DNA of 64,000 nucleotides from Asterias rubens (taxonomy: Eukaryota > Echinodermata > Asteroidea > Forcipulatida > Asteriidae). Position 1 is the stretch's first letter; every line of letters begins with the position of its first letter. The position numbers and the translations under genes are program-made. The stretch lies in assembly GCF_902459465.1 (NCBI RefSeq), contig NC_047081.1:3253883-3317882 (forward strand), read 5' to 3'. Below are positions 21,600-33,243 of this stretch, one piece after another. Below the pieces are notes generated by a model. The model saw only the letters and a list, made by a program, of their open reading frames with translations, ran no database searches and was not told where the DNA came from.

Positions 21600-22519
21600 G
21601 TCACGGGAGATTTCATTGGGAAGCGATGCATGACGAATGTAGGGGAGGTCTATAACCATAGAGAAAGCTAACATACCTTCAAAATGTAGATGTAGGTTAT
21701 GGGTGGATTCACGGTCCAAGTCAGGGTGGATTCTTGTCCAGGTCATGGGTGAATTGCCCTTGACGTAGTCCGTATGACAACCCTGTATAAACATGAGTAG
21801 ACTGGTCCCCTATCTTTATCCGCGCCAGAATCGTCTTTATAAAGACCGTAAGGCCCTAATTGGCTGTAATGTAAGCCCTACGTCAGATTTAACTGCAAAT
21901 CGCCATGACTATTATGAACATGAACCTCTTGAAATGATTAGAAGGGTCAATTATGCACGTGGGTTAAATAAAAGGCATATCTCCTAGCGTAATGTCCGAG
22001 CCTCGAAGTGGAGTGCACGGATAAGAACGAGAACGAAAGTTCGACTTGTGTCTAGTCTAGGAAGAAACGCATAACTTCAATGTTAGTCCTATATTATTAC
22101 CCCTGGCGGCCTTACACTTTCGTATCATTATACAGTGCTGTGTACAGAGAAAAAGTCTAGGGCTAGGCCTATATCATCCCTGGGTTTACGTGAATCTGAA
22201 TCAGGGTCAGCCAGTTCACAATTAAACAATGGTTAGATTACAACAACCAATTTATGATGCAGCACCATAATTAATCTGTTAACGCCAAAAGACCCGAAAA
22301 CACTTCCATAACATAATGTTTACTTGGAGAATTATTTTATTTCCAACAGTATTTTGCTATTTCCAACAATATTTTTGAGCATTATTTATACACATTTATT
22401 TTAATAGATTTAAAATTAAATGTAAAACAATTTTAACTTATAATAGACACACAATTATTAACATTCGATAAAAACAACTTTTTCTTAATAATTATCTCAG
22501 TGGATCATGACAACCATCT
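21600..22519. other. Gene-free stretch downstream of the first YHYH gene
   Basis: No conserved coding sequence. An open frame at 21793-21987 shows no recognisable domain. The AT-rich 22300-22519 part may be 3' UTR of the YHYH gene. Confidence 0.4.
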
Positions 22520-25500
22520 TTACATCAATCTGTTAATAAAATTATAGAAGAGCGCGGTTAATAAAGCAAAAACTGTCAATGATTTTGCACTTTTCAGACT
22601 CGTTTGGCCATTCCCGCCATCATTCGAAACAATAGTCGTTTCTCCAGTGTCATCCTCGCTCCAATCGCCTGGGTTCTGGCCACCTCCTTCCCCTGGCAGA
22701 GGTCGAAGTGTTTGCGCATAAGCCCCCTTGTAACATCCCATGATATACGGGAAATCAGCCGTGGTGTGGTACCTGTACTTCCCGTTCACATACCGACCAT
22801 GACACTCGTCTAGATCATCTGATGTTAACGTGTTGCCATTCTCATCGATGGGGCCGTAGATCGGGAACCCATCTAATGCCACACCGATGATGGACGATGG
22901 TTCCCCGTCCACGATGGTGAATACGCATGACGAGGGCTGCTTGTGATAGTGGTAGACCCCAGCCATCGTTGGATGACCATCGCAATTGTCAAAAGTTTCC
23001 GTTTCTACTGCATCTTCCCCTTCAAATTTTAACAAAAGAAACACAAACACAAATTTTATACCTCAAATAATAATTGGTACAAACGAGAAAATTTCACTGA
23101 CGTACAAAAACTTAGGCACTGTGACACAATCACATGACGTCATCATTATAGTTATCTTGGTTTATTTGTCGTGATATCTTCTGGTAATGAAATCAAGGAT
23201 GCCCCATAAAGTGAACTTGATCACTTTAGCTTGCGGGTCATGATGAAACATGCAAACACTGCTTGCTCTGTGGTGTGAACCAGAAACACCAGGTTCACAC
23301 TAGACTTGAACACGTTCGTCCTGGAAAAAGAAAATGCCACACACCGGGGTCGACCCGGGGAAGCTAAACGAACGCACCCATTGTTAAGTTCCCCAACGGA
23401 AGCTTCAGGGGGAAAATTTAACCAAGTACCAAGTATATTTGGTTTGCGGTAACACCATGTGTGTATCTACTTGCCAGGTAGAGTTGTTCTAAGGGAACTG
23501 TCTTGCTTTATTCTACTGCCGTTGAGTAGATAATCGGAGGTTCGGGAGACTTCTCAGTTCTGAAAAGAACTGTCCTGCTTTTTAACTATTACCAGGGCGG
23601 ATGGTATAGAAATTTAACTGGACTACTACTTAGCTTATAGGATCGTAATTAACTGTACTGCCGCGGAGTCAGTTATGAAGTACCAAGTACCAAGTACCAA
23701 GTACCAAGTACCAAGTACCAAGTTTTGAAATATATATTTTTTAACAACAACATAAAAAGAAGTTTGATGATCCCTCACCTGTATTGGTGTACGGATTGAA
23801 AAATGGAATTCCATTAATTGCCACGCCAATTGGTCCAAGCTGAAGTGGTACATTGGAGGTTCCGACCACCGGATTAACCGGAATCGTCCACACGTGATCC
23901 TGCAAGACAATATCGTTCGGGTTCCCTCGTCGCGGATATTCGGGAGTCAAATGATCCGGAACTCCATTACTCGTGATGTGGTGAAAACCGTCCGTAGTTT
24001 CTATCGTAATGCTTCCCATCAAACCCGTGTTTGTCTCGATCATATCTGACGTCATAAAACTGGCAAGTTGTTCGTCGGTGAGGGCGCTAGATAGCGAAAC
24101 TAGAGCTGTCAGGATGGCCGCCAGGATCATTGCTTTATAAAAAAAACAAAGTATCAGTTTTAAAAGGTGTTGTTTAAAATTGCTATTCAAAAATTTAAAT
24201 TAGTTATGCCTTATCCAAAATTATTATACCAATGGTCGAAATAGCTTTTTTTTTTAAAGACACTGGACACCTTTAGTAATTGTCAAAGACCAGTATACTC
24301 TGCTGGTGTATCCCAACACAAATGCATAAAATAACAACCCTTTAAAAAAAATACTCAATTGGTCATCGGAGTTGCAAGAGAATAATGATCCACAAAATGT
24401 GTGTGCTTTCAAATGCCCAATCAAAGGCTTCAGTTTTTTATTTCAGTGAGAACTTACCTCTTTCTCAAAAACTACTTTACCTCAGAGGGAGCTGTTTCTT
24501 TTGCTCTTCATTTGCTCTTTACCAAGTAAGTTTTTATGCTGACAATACCTTTGAGTGTCCAGTACCTTTGACTTTATACAGTTACCGCACTATTACGCGC
24601 AGGTACGGGATGGTACCACTGTGACCGGGTTAATCCAACAATACTACCGTCGGTATACAGCGAGGGTATAAAAAATGGTCATACTGCAAAAGGAAAGCTA
24701 TAATCTTTTATAATAATATAATAATACTTCATTCAGGCATATCACAATACATACAGATTATGACACATTCTTGCAGTAAAATACATTGTGTTTGTTTAAA
24801 GGAACACGTTGCCTTGGATCGGACGAGTTGGTCTATATAAAAAGCGTTTGAAACCGTTTGTTATGAAATGCATATGGTTAGAAAGATGTTTACAAAGTAG
24901 AATATAATGATCCACACAAGTATCACTCAAAATTGCACGGTTTTCATTATACGTCGCGAACTAACACGGTCGGCCATTTATGGCAGTCAAAAATCCATAG
25001 ATGGCCGACCGTGTTACTGGACGAGGTAAAAAAGAAAACCACGCAATTTCGAGGGATGTTTGTGTAGATCATTGTATTCTACTTTTACAACATCTTTCTA
25101 ACCATATACCGATTTTATAAAAAAAAACTGTTACAGGACGCTTTTCAAGGACCAACTCGACCGATCCAAGGCAACGTGTTCCTTTAACTACAATACTAGA
25201 CTGTTATTGTACGGGTACAGGATGGCACCATTGTGTTCAACCCGACAACGATATGGTTTACACCATGGATGTACATGTACCATGTTTCTCCATGGTTATA
25301 CAATGTCGGCAAGGATAGTCGCGGTCATGGAGGTTACCTCCATGGTCACACTGACAAGAATCTTTTCAATAAGAGTAGTAATGAGTCATCATATTGATGT
25401 ATTAAGAGGGTTTGATCCGAGTCTTTCATCAGTCTGTCCCCACATTGGGTGATCCGCAGGTCACCAAACTCTTCCTAACTTTAAGATTAATCTTAGGTCT

Positions 25501-26514
25501 TAGGACGAGTCCCAACCCTGCACTCTGTAACATGCAGATCTTAAGATTAATCCTAAGTTGACGAGTTACTCGTCCTAACTCGAGATAGGATCAATCCTAG
25601 CGTTTCGTGAAATCGACGGCAGGTGTTAAATATTTTTGGGCCTTGATGATGGATAACTTTTATTGGACAACTTTCCGTATCACGCCACCACGTTTTCACT
25701 CATTATTTTACAAAAAAGGTATATCTCAGTGAGGTAAATTAGATACTATTATTATTTCATATCGATTGAAAATGCGGTGGCGCCATAAGGACACTTTTTT
25801 TCCGGTGTCAGATGCAATTGTGTCCGCCGTGTAATACCGTCCGCTCTGGACACTTTTGCAAATGCAATCATGTCCGGGGCTGTGCAAAACCGTCCGGCGG
25901 ACATGTAAATGACTGTACATGTGCGCGCGTAAGCGAGCGTGCATGCACTGAACCTACGTATTATGCAGCATGAATATTCACGTATTTTATGATTGCAGCG
26001 AATACCCAACGGCCGAACGTTTCCCATGTCATCATGACATGCACTTAGCTTGTAAAAAAGTGGCGAACGTGCTCCGTCGACCAAGGGCGTTTATTTAACT
26101 GCATGGACTGTTTTTGCACGGGGCGGACACAACTGCACATGCAAATGTGTCCGGGCGGACACAATTGCATTATGCAGCAGCGTCCGGGCGGACATGACTG
26201 CATATGCAAAACCGTCCGGCGGACATTATTGCATATACAATACTGTCCTCCGGATAGTATTAATTGCATGCGACAACGCATGCACTATACGCACAATACA
26301 GGCAGACGGGAGAGTTAGTCGAACCTCAATTAACACATTGTGATCAAAAGCAACATTCAATCACGCAATCCAGAGAAGTGAGATATCTCGAGAAATACTA
26401 CAAGCATTTCGACCGCTACATACAGTCAACAAATCCCCATTCCACCTACCTACGACGAATGAAAGAAGACAAATAAGTGCACCCTTATTTACAATAGTAT
26501 ATCTTACCTTCCAT
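22520..26514 (-). CDS. Secreted YHYH-domain protein, paralogue 1
   Basis: Minus-strand exons 26514-26508 (7 nt), 24132-23779 and 23019-22520 join in phase 1 to give 286 residues. The tiny first exon is inferred from a donor (ATGGAAG then GTAAGAT) that keeps the frame; otherwise translation could start at the internal ATG at 24130. A signal peptide (MILAAILTALVSLSSA) is followed by a mature chain with GVAINGIPFFNPY, then GEDAVETETFDNCDGHP and GVYHYHKQP (YHYH at about 143-146), and IGVALDGFPIYGPIDENG. This is the YHYH family (Pfam-type), common in marine animals and bacteria, of unknown function. The C-terminus is hydrophobic after a Gly/Asn/Ser-rich stretch, like a GPI-attachment signal. Its paralogue lies about 6 kb upstream in the same orientation. 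The last intron contains a Penelope fragment and a microsatellite. Confidence 0.85.
23434..23677 (-). mobile_element. Penelope-like fragment inserted in an AAGTACC microsatellite
   Basis: Matches the copy at 44301 from TATTTGGTTTGCGGTAACAC to CTGCCGCGGAGTCAGTT but lacks the ribozyme end. AAGTACC units lie on both sides. Confidence 0.65.
23678..23723. repeat. Microsatellite (AAGTACC)n
   Basis: About six and a half perfect 7-bp units; two more units lie across the Penelope insertion at 23421-23434. Confidence 0.95.
24256..24569 (+). mobile_element. MITE family A, divergent subfamily
   Basis: AAAGACACTGGACACCTTTA at the left and GTGTCCAGTACCTTT at the right, with diverged internal sequence. 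Confidence 0.75.
24798..25185. mobile_element. MITE family B, full length
   Basis: AAAGGAACACGTTGCCTTGG and the inverse CCAAGGCAACGTGTTCCTTT, with TTAA at both edges. Confidence 0.85.
25464..25619. repeat. Palindromic repeat, TTAGGACGAGT family
   Basis: Contains TCTTAGGTCTTAGGACGAGT and an inverted partner, ending GTTTCGTGAAATCGACGGC. A related copy is at 28871-28990. Confidence 0.55.
25671..25790. mobile_element. Short MITE, AACTTTCCGTATGGCGCCACCA family
   Basis: CAACTTTCCGTATCACGCCA is matched by the inverse GCGGTGGCGCCATAAGGA about 115 bp away. Relatives at 37065 and 53096. Confidence 0.6.
25802..26275 (+). repeat. Palindrome array of GTCCG-n-CGGAC and TGCATATGCA units, copy 1
   Basis: About 31-bp units alternate a GTCCGGGCGGACA palindrome with TGCATATGCAAA-type sequence, clearest at 26125-26275 and again near 25815-25910. 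An approximately 490-bp inverted-orientation copy with the same order of parts is at 39825-40296. The ends (CCGGTGTCAGATGCAATTG) resemble the inverse of the opposite end, suggesting a TIR element. Confidence 0.8.
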
Positions 26515-26925
26515 CTTCACCGAGCATGCAGCCAACAAGTCGACCCGTGAAATTTCCAGCATTAGCATGGACTCCAAGAAAATGTGTTCGGTGTTTGTTG
26601 CCGGTACTCTGGCTCCGGTGACTTGCAAATTAATGATACTTCACTTGTTGACATAATGTGGTCATAGTCATGTAACGGGCATACTGACGTGGGTTGTGTT
26701 ACGTAACACAGTATTGTTAAGAAAATCTCATCGATTTCATCTTAAGCCTCGGTCACCTTCGTCACTGGACTGGTATGACTTGGTAGGATTCTTCATGAAC
26801 GTCTTTAATAAAGACCTAGCCAAGAGTTACGAAACCAAATTACTTCAAGCCTTAATTTGGTAATATTATTATGTCAATTATAAGATGAACATGCCGGTGT
26901 CCCAGGGATTCGGTGTCACAGGAGA

Positions 26926-27050
26926 TTTTGTCCTCCCCAATAATATGGAAATGAAAGTGGGTTGTAGGAGTGTGATTCAAAAGAGGGCGCTATCAGAAGA
27001 ATTTGGCACACAAATCGCCGTATTGGGGGCGGAGGTGGGGAGGCACACAT
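26926..27050. repeat. AGAGGGCGCTATC repeat family, copy 1
   Basis: GATTCAAAAGAGGGCGCTAT is the reverse complement of sequence at about 34220-34255, and the flanking GGAGATTTTGTCC matches GGAGATTCTGTCC there. Confidence 0.55.
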
Positions 27051-27426
27051 TATCCCCTGCCACACCGTCTCTGACGTCTACGAACAAATAGTAATCATCA
27101 TCAATCAGCATAGACTGATGAAGTCCTTTTTTGTTAAGCTTTTTGGCTCCTGTTGGTTTTGTATACACGTTTCCCAACTGTGGACCCGAACCGTGTACCC
27201 TATTTGTCCCCTTTTGTTGTAGGTCCCCGGTTTGAATATGTTTACCCATATAGCCATGAATGAAGGAAATACATATTCACCCCATACACCACCTTTCGGA
27301 ACCGGTTTGTGGGGTTTTACTATTGTTGTTCAATAGCCCCTTTACAACAGAACTATGTGTCCAACTTGAGAATTGAGTTCCCTGTGGGGTCCAATGTTAC
27401 ATTGTGTAAAAGACCAAACAAGGGAA

Positions 27427-27607
27427 CCCTGGTGTGGTGGTTTCTACTTTCCGCCGTCTTCAGTTTTCCCAATAACCAAATACGGTAAACATTACGTCAT
27501 GCGACGCCTGCGCACAGCAAGCGAAAGTAGTCAATATTGTTATGTGCCGTACTGAGTCCCGGAAAACTGAACACGGTGGAAGACTGAAACCGCCACACCG
27601 GAAGCTC
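27427..27607. mobile_element. Palindromic MITE, GGTGTGGTGGTTTC ends
   Basis: CTGGTGTGGTGGTTTCTACT and CCGTCTTCAGTTTTCC at the left pair with GGAAAACTGAAC and GACTGAAACCGCCACACCGG at the right. Confidence 0.6.
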
Positions 27608-28047
27608 ACCAGAGACAGCATAATTTATCATGCATCTTTTCCCTTCCAATTTCTCAATGTTCAATAAATTCGCTGTTAAATAATTGTATCATACAACATA
27701 CGACATATAGATGATTCAAATAAAATACCTCAAATGGCTGCTAATGTGTCTGCTGACAATTCAGTATTATTTGTATTTATTTACCTGGCATCAAACAAAC
27801 ACACAAAGTAAATAAAACCAATGAACATACAGTACAGAAGGCACAACGTAGTGACAAGAAATAAAAAGTTGAATTTAATCACCGTTGCCCGCAGGCGTGT
27901 AGCTCTCAAATAAAGAAAATTATACAAAAATCGAAGGAAATATAATTACAATTATGATAAAAAGTTTTAAAACAAAATAAAATAGGCAATTATTTTATAC
28001 ATACGCCAGCCAATTAAAAATATTATTTACTTCACAAAATTACTAGC
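27608..28047. other. Gene-free AT-rich stretch
   Basis: Between the YHYH paralogues. No coding exon or clear repeat. Confidence 0.4.
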
Positions 28048-28206
28048 CTTGTAAGCGTAGAATGCCTAGTAACGTGAAGTACGCACGCGCAGAAGTCCAA
28101 ATTCGCCGCTAACCCGTGAAATACGCTTGCCGTAAGAACAGAATTCCCTGCTTCCGTAAGCGCAGATTCTGTGCTAACGGAAGCAGAGCCATGAAATTGG
28201 GCACTG
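28048..28206. repeat. Palindromic repeat, GTAAGCG/CCATGAAATTGGGC family
   Basis: Contains CTGCTTCCGTAAGCGCAGA and ends CCATGAAATTGGGC. It lies just 3' of the second YHYH gene. Confidence 0.5.
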
Positions 28207-28260
28207 GTGGGCTGAGTGATGCACCTCATTCAACAGCTAGCGCTTGCGCAATGAATGTTT

Positions 28261-31200
28261 CTAAACAACAAATGAAAGAACCAAGCCAAGCACTGTTAAC
28301 ACAACTGTACCTTGAACGATTTTCTGACCATTAATAGGGTCAGTTGTTTCAGGTGGTGGGAGACTGCCACCCCCGCCCGGTGGGCCAGGGGGACCACCGC
28401 CCGAAGCTGTATACTCGCCCTTAAAACACCCTAAAATGTACGGGAAATCAGCCGTTGTGTGGTACCTGTACTCCCCGTTAACATACCGACCATGACACTC
28501 GTCTAGATCATCTGATTTTAACGTGTTGCCATTCTCATCGATGGGGCCGTAGATTGGGAACCCATCTAATGCCACACCGATGATTGACGATGGTTCCCCG
28601 TCCACGATGGTGAACACGCAGGACGCAGGCTGCTTGTGATAGTGGTAGACTCCCATGGGATCAGGATGGCCGTCACAACTGTCAAAAGTCTCGGTCAATA
28701 CCGCGTCTTCACCTGGAAAGAGAAACAAAGCCAAAACAAATAGTATATAGGAGTAGGAGCATGCATGCATGAGGGTCTGCACGGTTATAGCCCAGTGGCG
28801 GCGGTTTGTGCAGTAAAGACAAGACAAGCTAATAGGTTCGTAAACTTACTATGGGAAGATCAACTAAACAGCCGTCGGTTTCACTAAAAACTCTTCCTAT
28901 TCTTAGGAATCATCTTAGGACTTAGGACGAGTTAAGTTCCGTATACCAGACGTTAGGACGCATTGGACTCATCTTAAGTCAGGACGAGGTAATTGTGGTA
29001 CTCCTTTTAATAAATAGCACCATGGACCGAGATTCTAATGGCTGACAAGGTGCTGTGGTGCAATGTGCAGCCAACAAACCAGTAACTACGGGGCAAACCC
29101 CTTTTCGTTTCGATAGTGCACTGCATTTTACACAACACACGGGACCAACGGCTTTACCGTCCCATCCGAAGGAAAAAGCATCGTGGTTAAGTGTCTTGCG
29201 TAAAAACACAGGTGTCACGACGGGGAATCGACCCCAGCACTCTGCTGATCAGAAACACCAGGGTTTGAAGTCGCTCGGCCACTACACTATTATAGTTAAG
29301 AGCGTCTCCACCATATCTCAAAATGGCTTATAGAGATGAACTCTTGCAGGACAAACTACTGGTGGCGCCCTGTATTGTAAATTCTCTAAAAATTTTCATT
29401 TTGAATGTCTTTGTACCTGTGATGGTGAAGGGGTTGAATAATGGGATACCATTGATGGCAACACCAATTGGTCCCATGGGAAGCGCTGTGTTCGAATCAG
29501 CAACGCTGGGATTAACCGGTACCGTCCACAAGTGGGATTGGGTCTCGATGTCGTTCGGGTTGCCCATCCTCGGATACTCGGGAGTCAAATGATCAGGGAC
29601 ACCGTTACTCGTAATGGTGTGCATCCCGTCGGCCGTCTCGATCGATATCACGCCCATCAGACCCGTGTTGGTCTCCACCATCTCGGTCGTCATGAAGACA
29701 GAGATTTGTTCATCTGTGAGGGCGCTAGACAGGGTCACCAAGGCGGCCAAAAAGACACCGGCTAACGACGCCATCTGTTAAACAAAAAATAGTCAAGTGT
29801 TTATATAATTTTTGTTTTTACAAGTTCATAATTGACCAATAAGTCATGACAATGGTGTAACGGTTATGCCACACCGTCTCTGGGGACCATTGTCTTAGCC
29901 ATGTATAACTTATCCCAATAAGCTGCTCCAGACGCTTGAAACCAGACTAAGCCAGGTTTTTTGTGAACCGGACACTTTTCGGCACCTCGCAAAATCTAAC
30001 TGTTTCAACTGGGTGCCGAGTTTGTATTTGTACATGTGCCGAGTTGGCAAGGTGTCGAGGTTGTAGGCGCCGAGTTTGCTTTTTTGTTTGTTGTTAAAAA
30101 CTGTTTATTTTTTATGCAATTTATTTTGAACTTTTTACGGGGTTACAAAGTGCTGCAGTGCACAATCAGCAGCCCCTGCATTCTTGTTATTGGACTCGCG
30201 TGCTATTGTTTTGCCATTCCTCTGATATCTCTGGTGTATGTAACCAGCGCAACCATTTTGATCTGCTTATGGCAGTTACATAATCCTTAATGCAGTGCCA
30301 TGGTACAAGCTTATACAAATCCCATTAGTCAAACTAAGAATGTTAAGCTTGAAGCACTGTGTTGATGGAAACTGAAGATTTTAGAGGGACGAAGGCGCAA
30401 GATGCGAAACATCTAATGTTAAACGTGAAATACGCATGGGAGCCATTTTAGCATGTAAATGTTTGGTTTTCCATTGATAGGAATTGTCGTTGTCTTTGCT
30501 GATCTGCACAAAAGAGTACTTTGCCAAAATGGCGTCCGGTGGGATTTCACATTTTAGCCCGAGTTCCACATCTTGCGCCAAGCGGCGCTCTATTATCTTT
30601 GAAGTGTTAACTACAATCTACAACTGTTATAGTTAGACTCAGATTCAAGTCCCGTTCTCATTGCGAGAGGTCCCTACTAATACTATATCCGCAGCTATTG
30701 TGGTTCCGGTTGGGGAGACGTTAGGCGATGGGAATGAAAATAAAAGGACTTTCACGGGATTGGGACTTGAGTCAAGTCTATGGTCCCGTACGTGGTGCTT
30801 GATCCTCTTCTGGTTTAATATAACCTGGAGTCCGGGTATATTTTAGACTTGATTCAAGCACCAATCCCGTGGGAGTCCCTTGATTTTCAGTCCCATCGCT
30901 TAACGTCAGAAAATTCCCCCATCCCCTGTACCATTCTCAAGACCAGAAGAATAATGCCTTTAAAGGCAGTGGACACTATTGGTAATTACTCAAAATAATT
31001 ATTAGCATAAAACCTTGTTTGGTGACAAGTAATGGGGAGAGGTTGGTGGTATAAAACATCGTGAGAAACAGCTCCCTCTGAAGTGCCATATAGTTTTGGA
31101 GAAAGAAGTAATTTTCCACGAATTTGATTTCGAGACCTCAAGTTTAGAACTTGTACGTTTGTAAATGATTAAAATAATTTTCGTCTCATAAGACGAAAAT

Positions 31201-31509
31201 TATTTTCATGACACTGTATTACTCATTTCCCAAAAACTACAGCACCTCAGCACGTAGTATTTCCAGGGAAGCTTTCTACTATCATTATCTTCAAACCGCA
31301 CAACTTCGTGTGACAAGGGTATTTTTTCTTTCATTATTATCTCGCAAGTTCGATGACCAATTGAGCTCAAATTTTCACAGGTTAGTTATTTTATGCATCT
31401 GTTGAGATACACCAACTGTGAAGGTTAGCCTTTGACAATTACCAATAGTGTCCACTGCCTTTATTAACAACTAAAATTGTCCAACACTTACCTTGTACAT
31501 CGTGGTCAT
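28261..31509 (-). CDS. Secreted YHYH-domain protein, paralogue 2
   Basis: Minus-strand exons 31509-31492 (MTTMYK), 29774-29417 and 28712-28261 join in phases 0 and 1 to give 275 residues. The first small exon is inferred from a good donor (AAG then GTAAGTG) in frame; without it the start is the ATG at 29774, right after the acceptor. A signal peptide (MASLAGVFLAALVTLSSA) is followed by the same domain order as paralogue 1: GVAINGIPLFNPF, GEDAVLTETFDSCDGHP, GVYHYHKQP (YHYH at about 148-151) and IGVALDGFPIYGP. A Gly/Pro-rich linker and hydrophobic tail (VVLTVLGLVLSFVV) suggest GPI anchoring. Function is unknown for the family. Intron positions and phase match paralogue 1, so the pair arose by tandem duplication. 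A family-A MITE lies 24 bp from the first exon donor. Confidence 0.85.
28871..28990. repeat. TTAGGACGAGT repeat family, copy 2
   Basis: GCCGTCGGTTTCACTAAAAA and TTAGGACTTAGGACGAGTTA match the inverse of the copy at 25464. Confidence 0.5.
28990..29290 (-). mobile_element. SINE family 1, antisense copy
   Basis: Reverse complement of the family from the GCACCATGG/ACAAGGTGCTGTGG body to the tRNA head ending TCGCTCGGCCACTACAC. It lies in the last intron of YHYH paralogue 2. Confidence 0.8.
30374..30604. mobile_element. MITE with GGCGCAAGATG inverted ends
   Basis: GAAGATTTTAGAGGGACGAA then GGCGCAAGATGCG at the left; the inverse CATCTTGCGCCAAGCG then CTATTATCTTTGAAG at the right. In YHYH paralogue 2 intron 1. 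Confidence 0.65.
30719..30905. mobile_element. Palindromic MITE with about 62-bp arms
   Basis: CGTTAGGCGATGGGAATGAA at 30719 returns inverted as CAGTCCCATCGCTTAACG at 30905. The arms match over about 62 bp with few changes. Confidence 0.75.
30962..31462 (-). mobile_element. MITE family A, longest copy, with foreign centre
   Basis: Both family-A ends present. The middle (about 31157-31290) instead has a separate hairpin, AATAATTTTCGTCTCATAAG and its inverse, so the copy is chimeric or holds a nested element. Confidence 0.75.
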
Positions 31510-31839
31510 GAGTGCAAATGAAGCTTTTGTGTACCAGAACGATTTGTATTGTTACCACTGGGTCTGTCCAGAGATGTCACCGACTATTCTTTGTTTGTCA
31601 GGCTTTGCTGTGTGTGATTCTGAGATATCACCATCTCCAACCTATTTGTCACCGATAAGGACTGTTTTGTTAATACATCATCTTTGTTTGCGGATTAATT
31701 TAATAATGTCTATGTTATAATAATGGGTGATGCTTGCCGGCCCTTATAATTAACGGTTCACAGTCTGAAAGCCGATGCGTTACGTAATCTTGGTTTCAAG
31801 CATGGATTATTTTCCAGCCTCGCTGCCTTGGTCTATTAT
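31510..31839. other. Upstream of YHYH paralogue 2
   Basis: No coding exon. Presumably contains the promoter; no TATA box recognised. Confidence 0.35.
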
Positions 31840-32000
31840 AAGGCCTATTTCGAAGCCACGGCTTCGGCTTTGTATTCGGCTTCAGGCTCCGTCCTCTCGC
31901 CTGAAGCCCTGAGAACGTGCGAAAAGCACGCGCAATATTGCAAAAACAACCGCGGCCAGGGATGAATCCAAAGCCGAAGCCATGATTTTCGAATAGGGTC
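31840..32000. mobile_element. MITE, CTATTTCGAAGCCACGGCTT ends, copy 1
   Basis: GGCCTATTTCGAAGCCACGG and the inverse AAGCCATGATTTTCGAATAG bracket a GC-rich interior. A relative is at 32806-32976. Confidence 0.6.
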
Positions 32001-32805
32001 GTTTGATGATTTCCATCTTCAGACAGTCGTCCCGAAATAAATTCAAGAACAAAAAGCACGCCCTCTGTCGGATTATCACGTTACGTTACGATACGTTACG
32101 AGTATTATGAGATAGTGACGTCACAAAACTGTGATTAACACATGGCGCTACCAAAACCTCTCCTGATTTTACCCACACCATGCCAAGTATAAATCCTTCT
32201 TAATTACTCATTATTATTAATTTATAACACAGAATGCTATATAGAAAAACAAAACAAAAATCAACATAAAGCAATTGGGTTGTTTAACCACCCTTTTATT
32301 GATACACCATGATTAACTTTTAAACATCTTTTACGATGTTTTCAGTTCAGAATTATAAGAAAAACACTTCCTTCGCACTCATCACACACTATTGCGTTGA
32401 CGCAATCACTCCAAGTACGCATGCTCGAATGCACAAGAGCATGCGCAGTGGAAATGTTCATCAGAATAGGTCTTCCTCCATTATGAAGTTTGGGACCAAC
32501 TCGTCATTCGCTGCGTTGCCATAGTTACGAGAAAGAAAGAAACATTTGAATTATAAAACAACTGAAAACAAAAAAAGATAAACTGTTGCGAACAATAAAC
32601 CACATAGTATAAAAGACTTTAAAGGAAACAAACGATGAACAATGGGTGACTTTTCTGGTCTAAAGTGACATGCAACAGCCAGGTAAATCCGTTCTGAAAT
32701 TATTGAGCACATGGCCAAAACCACGGCATCAATGACAGTGCATGCTGCCACCTAGCGTTTTAAAGTCTCCAGTTTGATGCATTGTTGATGCAGAAGAGAA
32801 CCGAT
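32001..32805. other. Gene-free stretch
   Basis: No conserved coding sequence or clear repeat. Confidence 0.4.
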
Positions 32806-32976
32806 GGCCCTTTTCGAAACCATGGTTTCGGCTCCAAATTCGGCTCAGGCTAGCATGGCCCCGCGATTGCGTTGACAATTGCGCGTGCTTTGATGCGTTC
32901 GCGCTTAGGGCTTCAGACGAGAGAATGGAGCCTGAAGCCAAATCCAAGGCAAACACCGTTGTTTCGAAAGGGGCCG
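32806..32976. mobile_element. MITE, TTTCGAAACCATGG ends, copy 2
   Basis: GGCCCTTTTCGAAACCATGG and the inverse GTTGTTTCGAAAGGGGCC, related to 31840-32000. Confidence 0.6.
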
Positions 32977-33243
32977 ATGGATAAAAAAAAAAATTAAACC
33001 GTGTTTCAAGACGTTGCCGAACTAAAACCAAGAGTCATTCTAAAGATTCAATCATTCCATTATGTGGCTCACTGTCTTGGCATATTTTATAGACATTATT
33101 AAATAAAATAAAAACCACTCAGCATTTTCAGTCAAGAGAAGTGGGATTATAGTTTATGATTAAGGATGTTCTCTTTGCTGACATTTCACAGACAATTTTA
33201 TAATAAAAAAATCTTTTAAATTATCACTCGATTCTGTTCTTGT

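Noticed and set aside
21793-21987. Small protein-coding gene
   Set aside because: Open for 64 codons but with no recognisable domain, splice partner or codon signal; left as unannotated.
26120-26275. CRISPR-like array of short palindromic repeats with about 19-bp spacers
   Set aside because: Spacers are themselves related (TGCATATGCA), the setting is animal intergenic DNA, there are no cas genes, and a mobile-element-like copy exists at 39825-40296.
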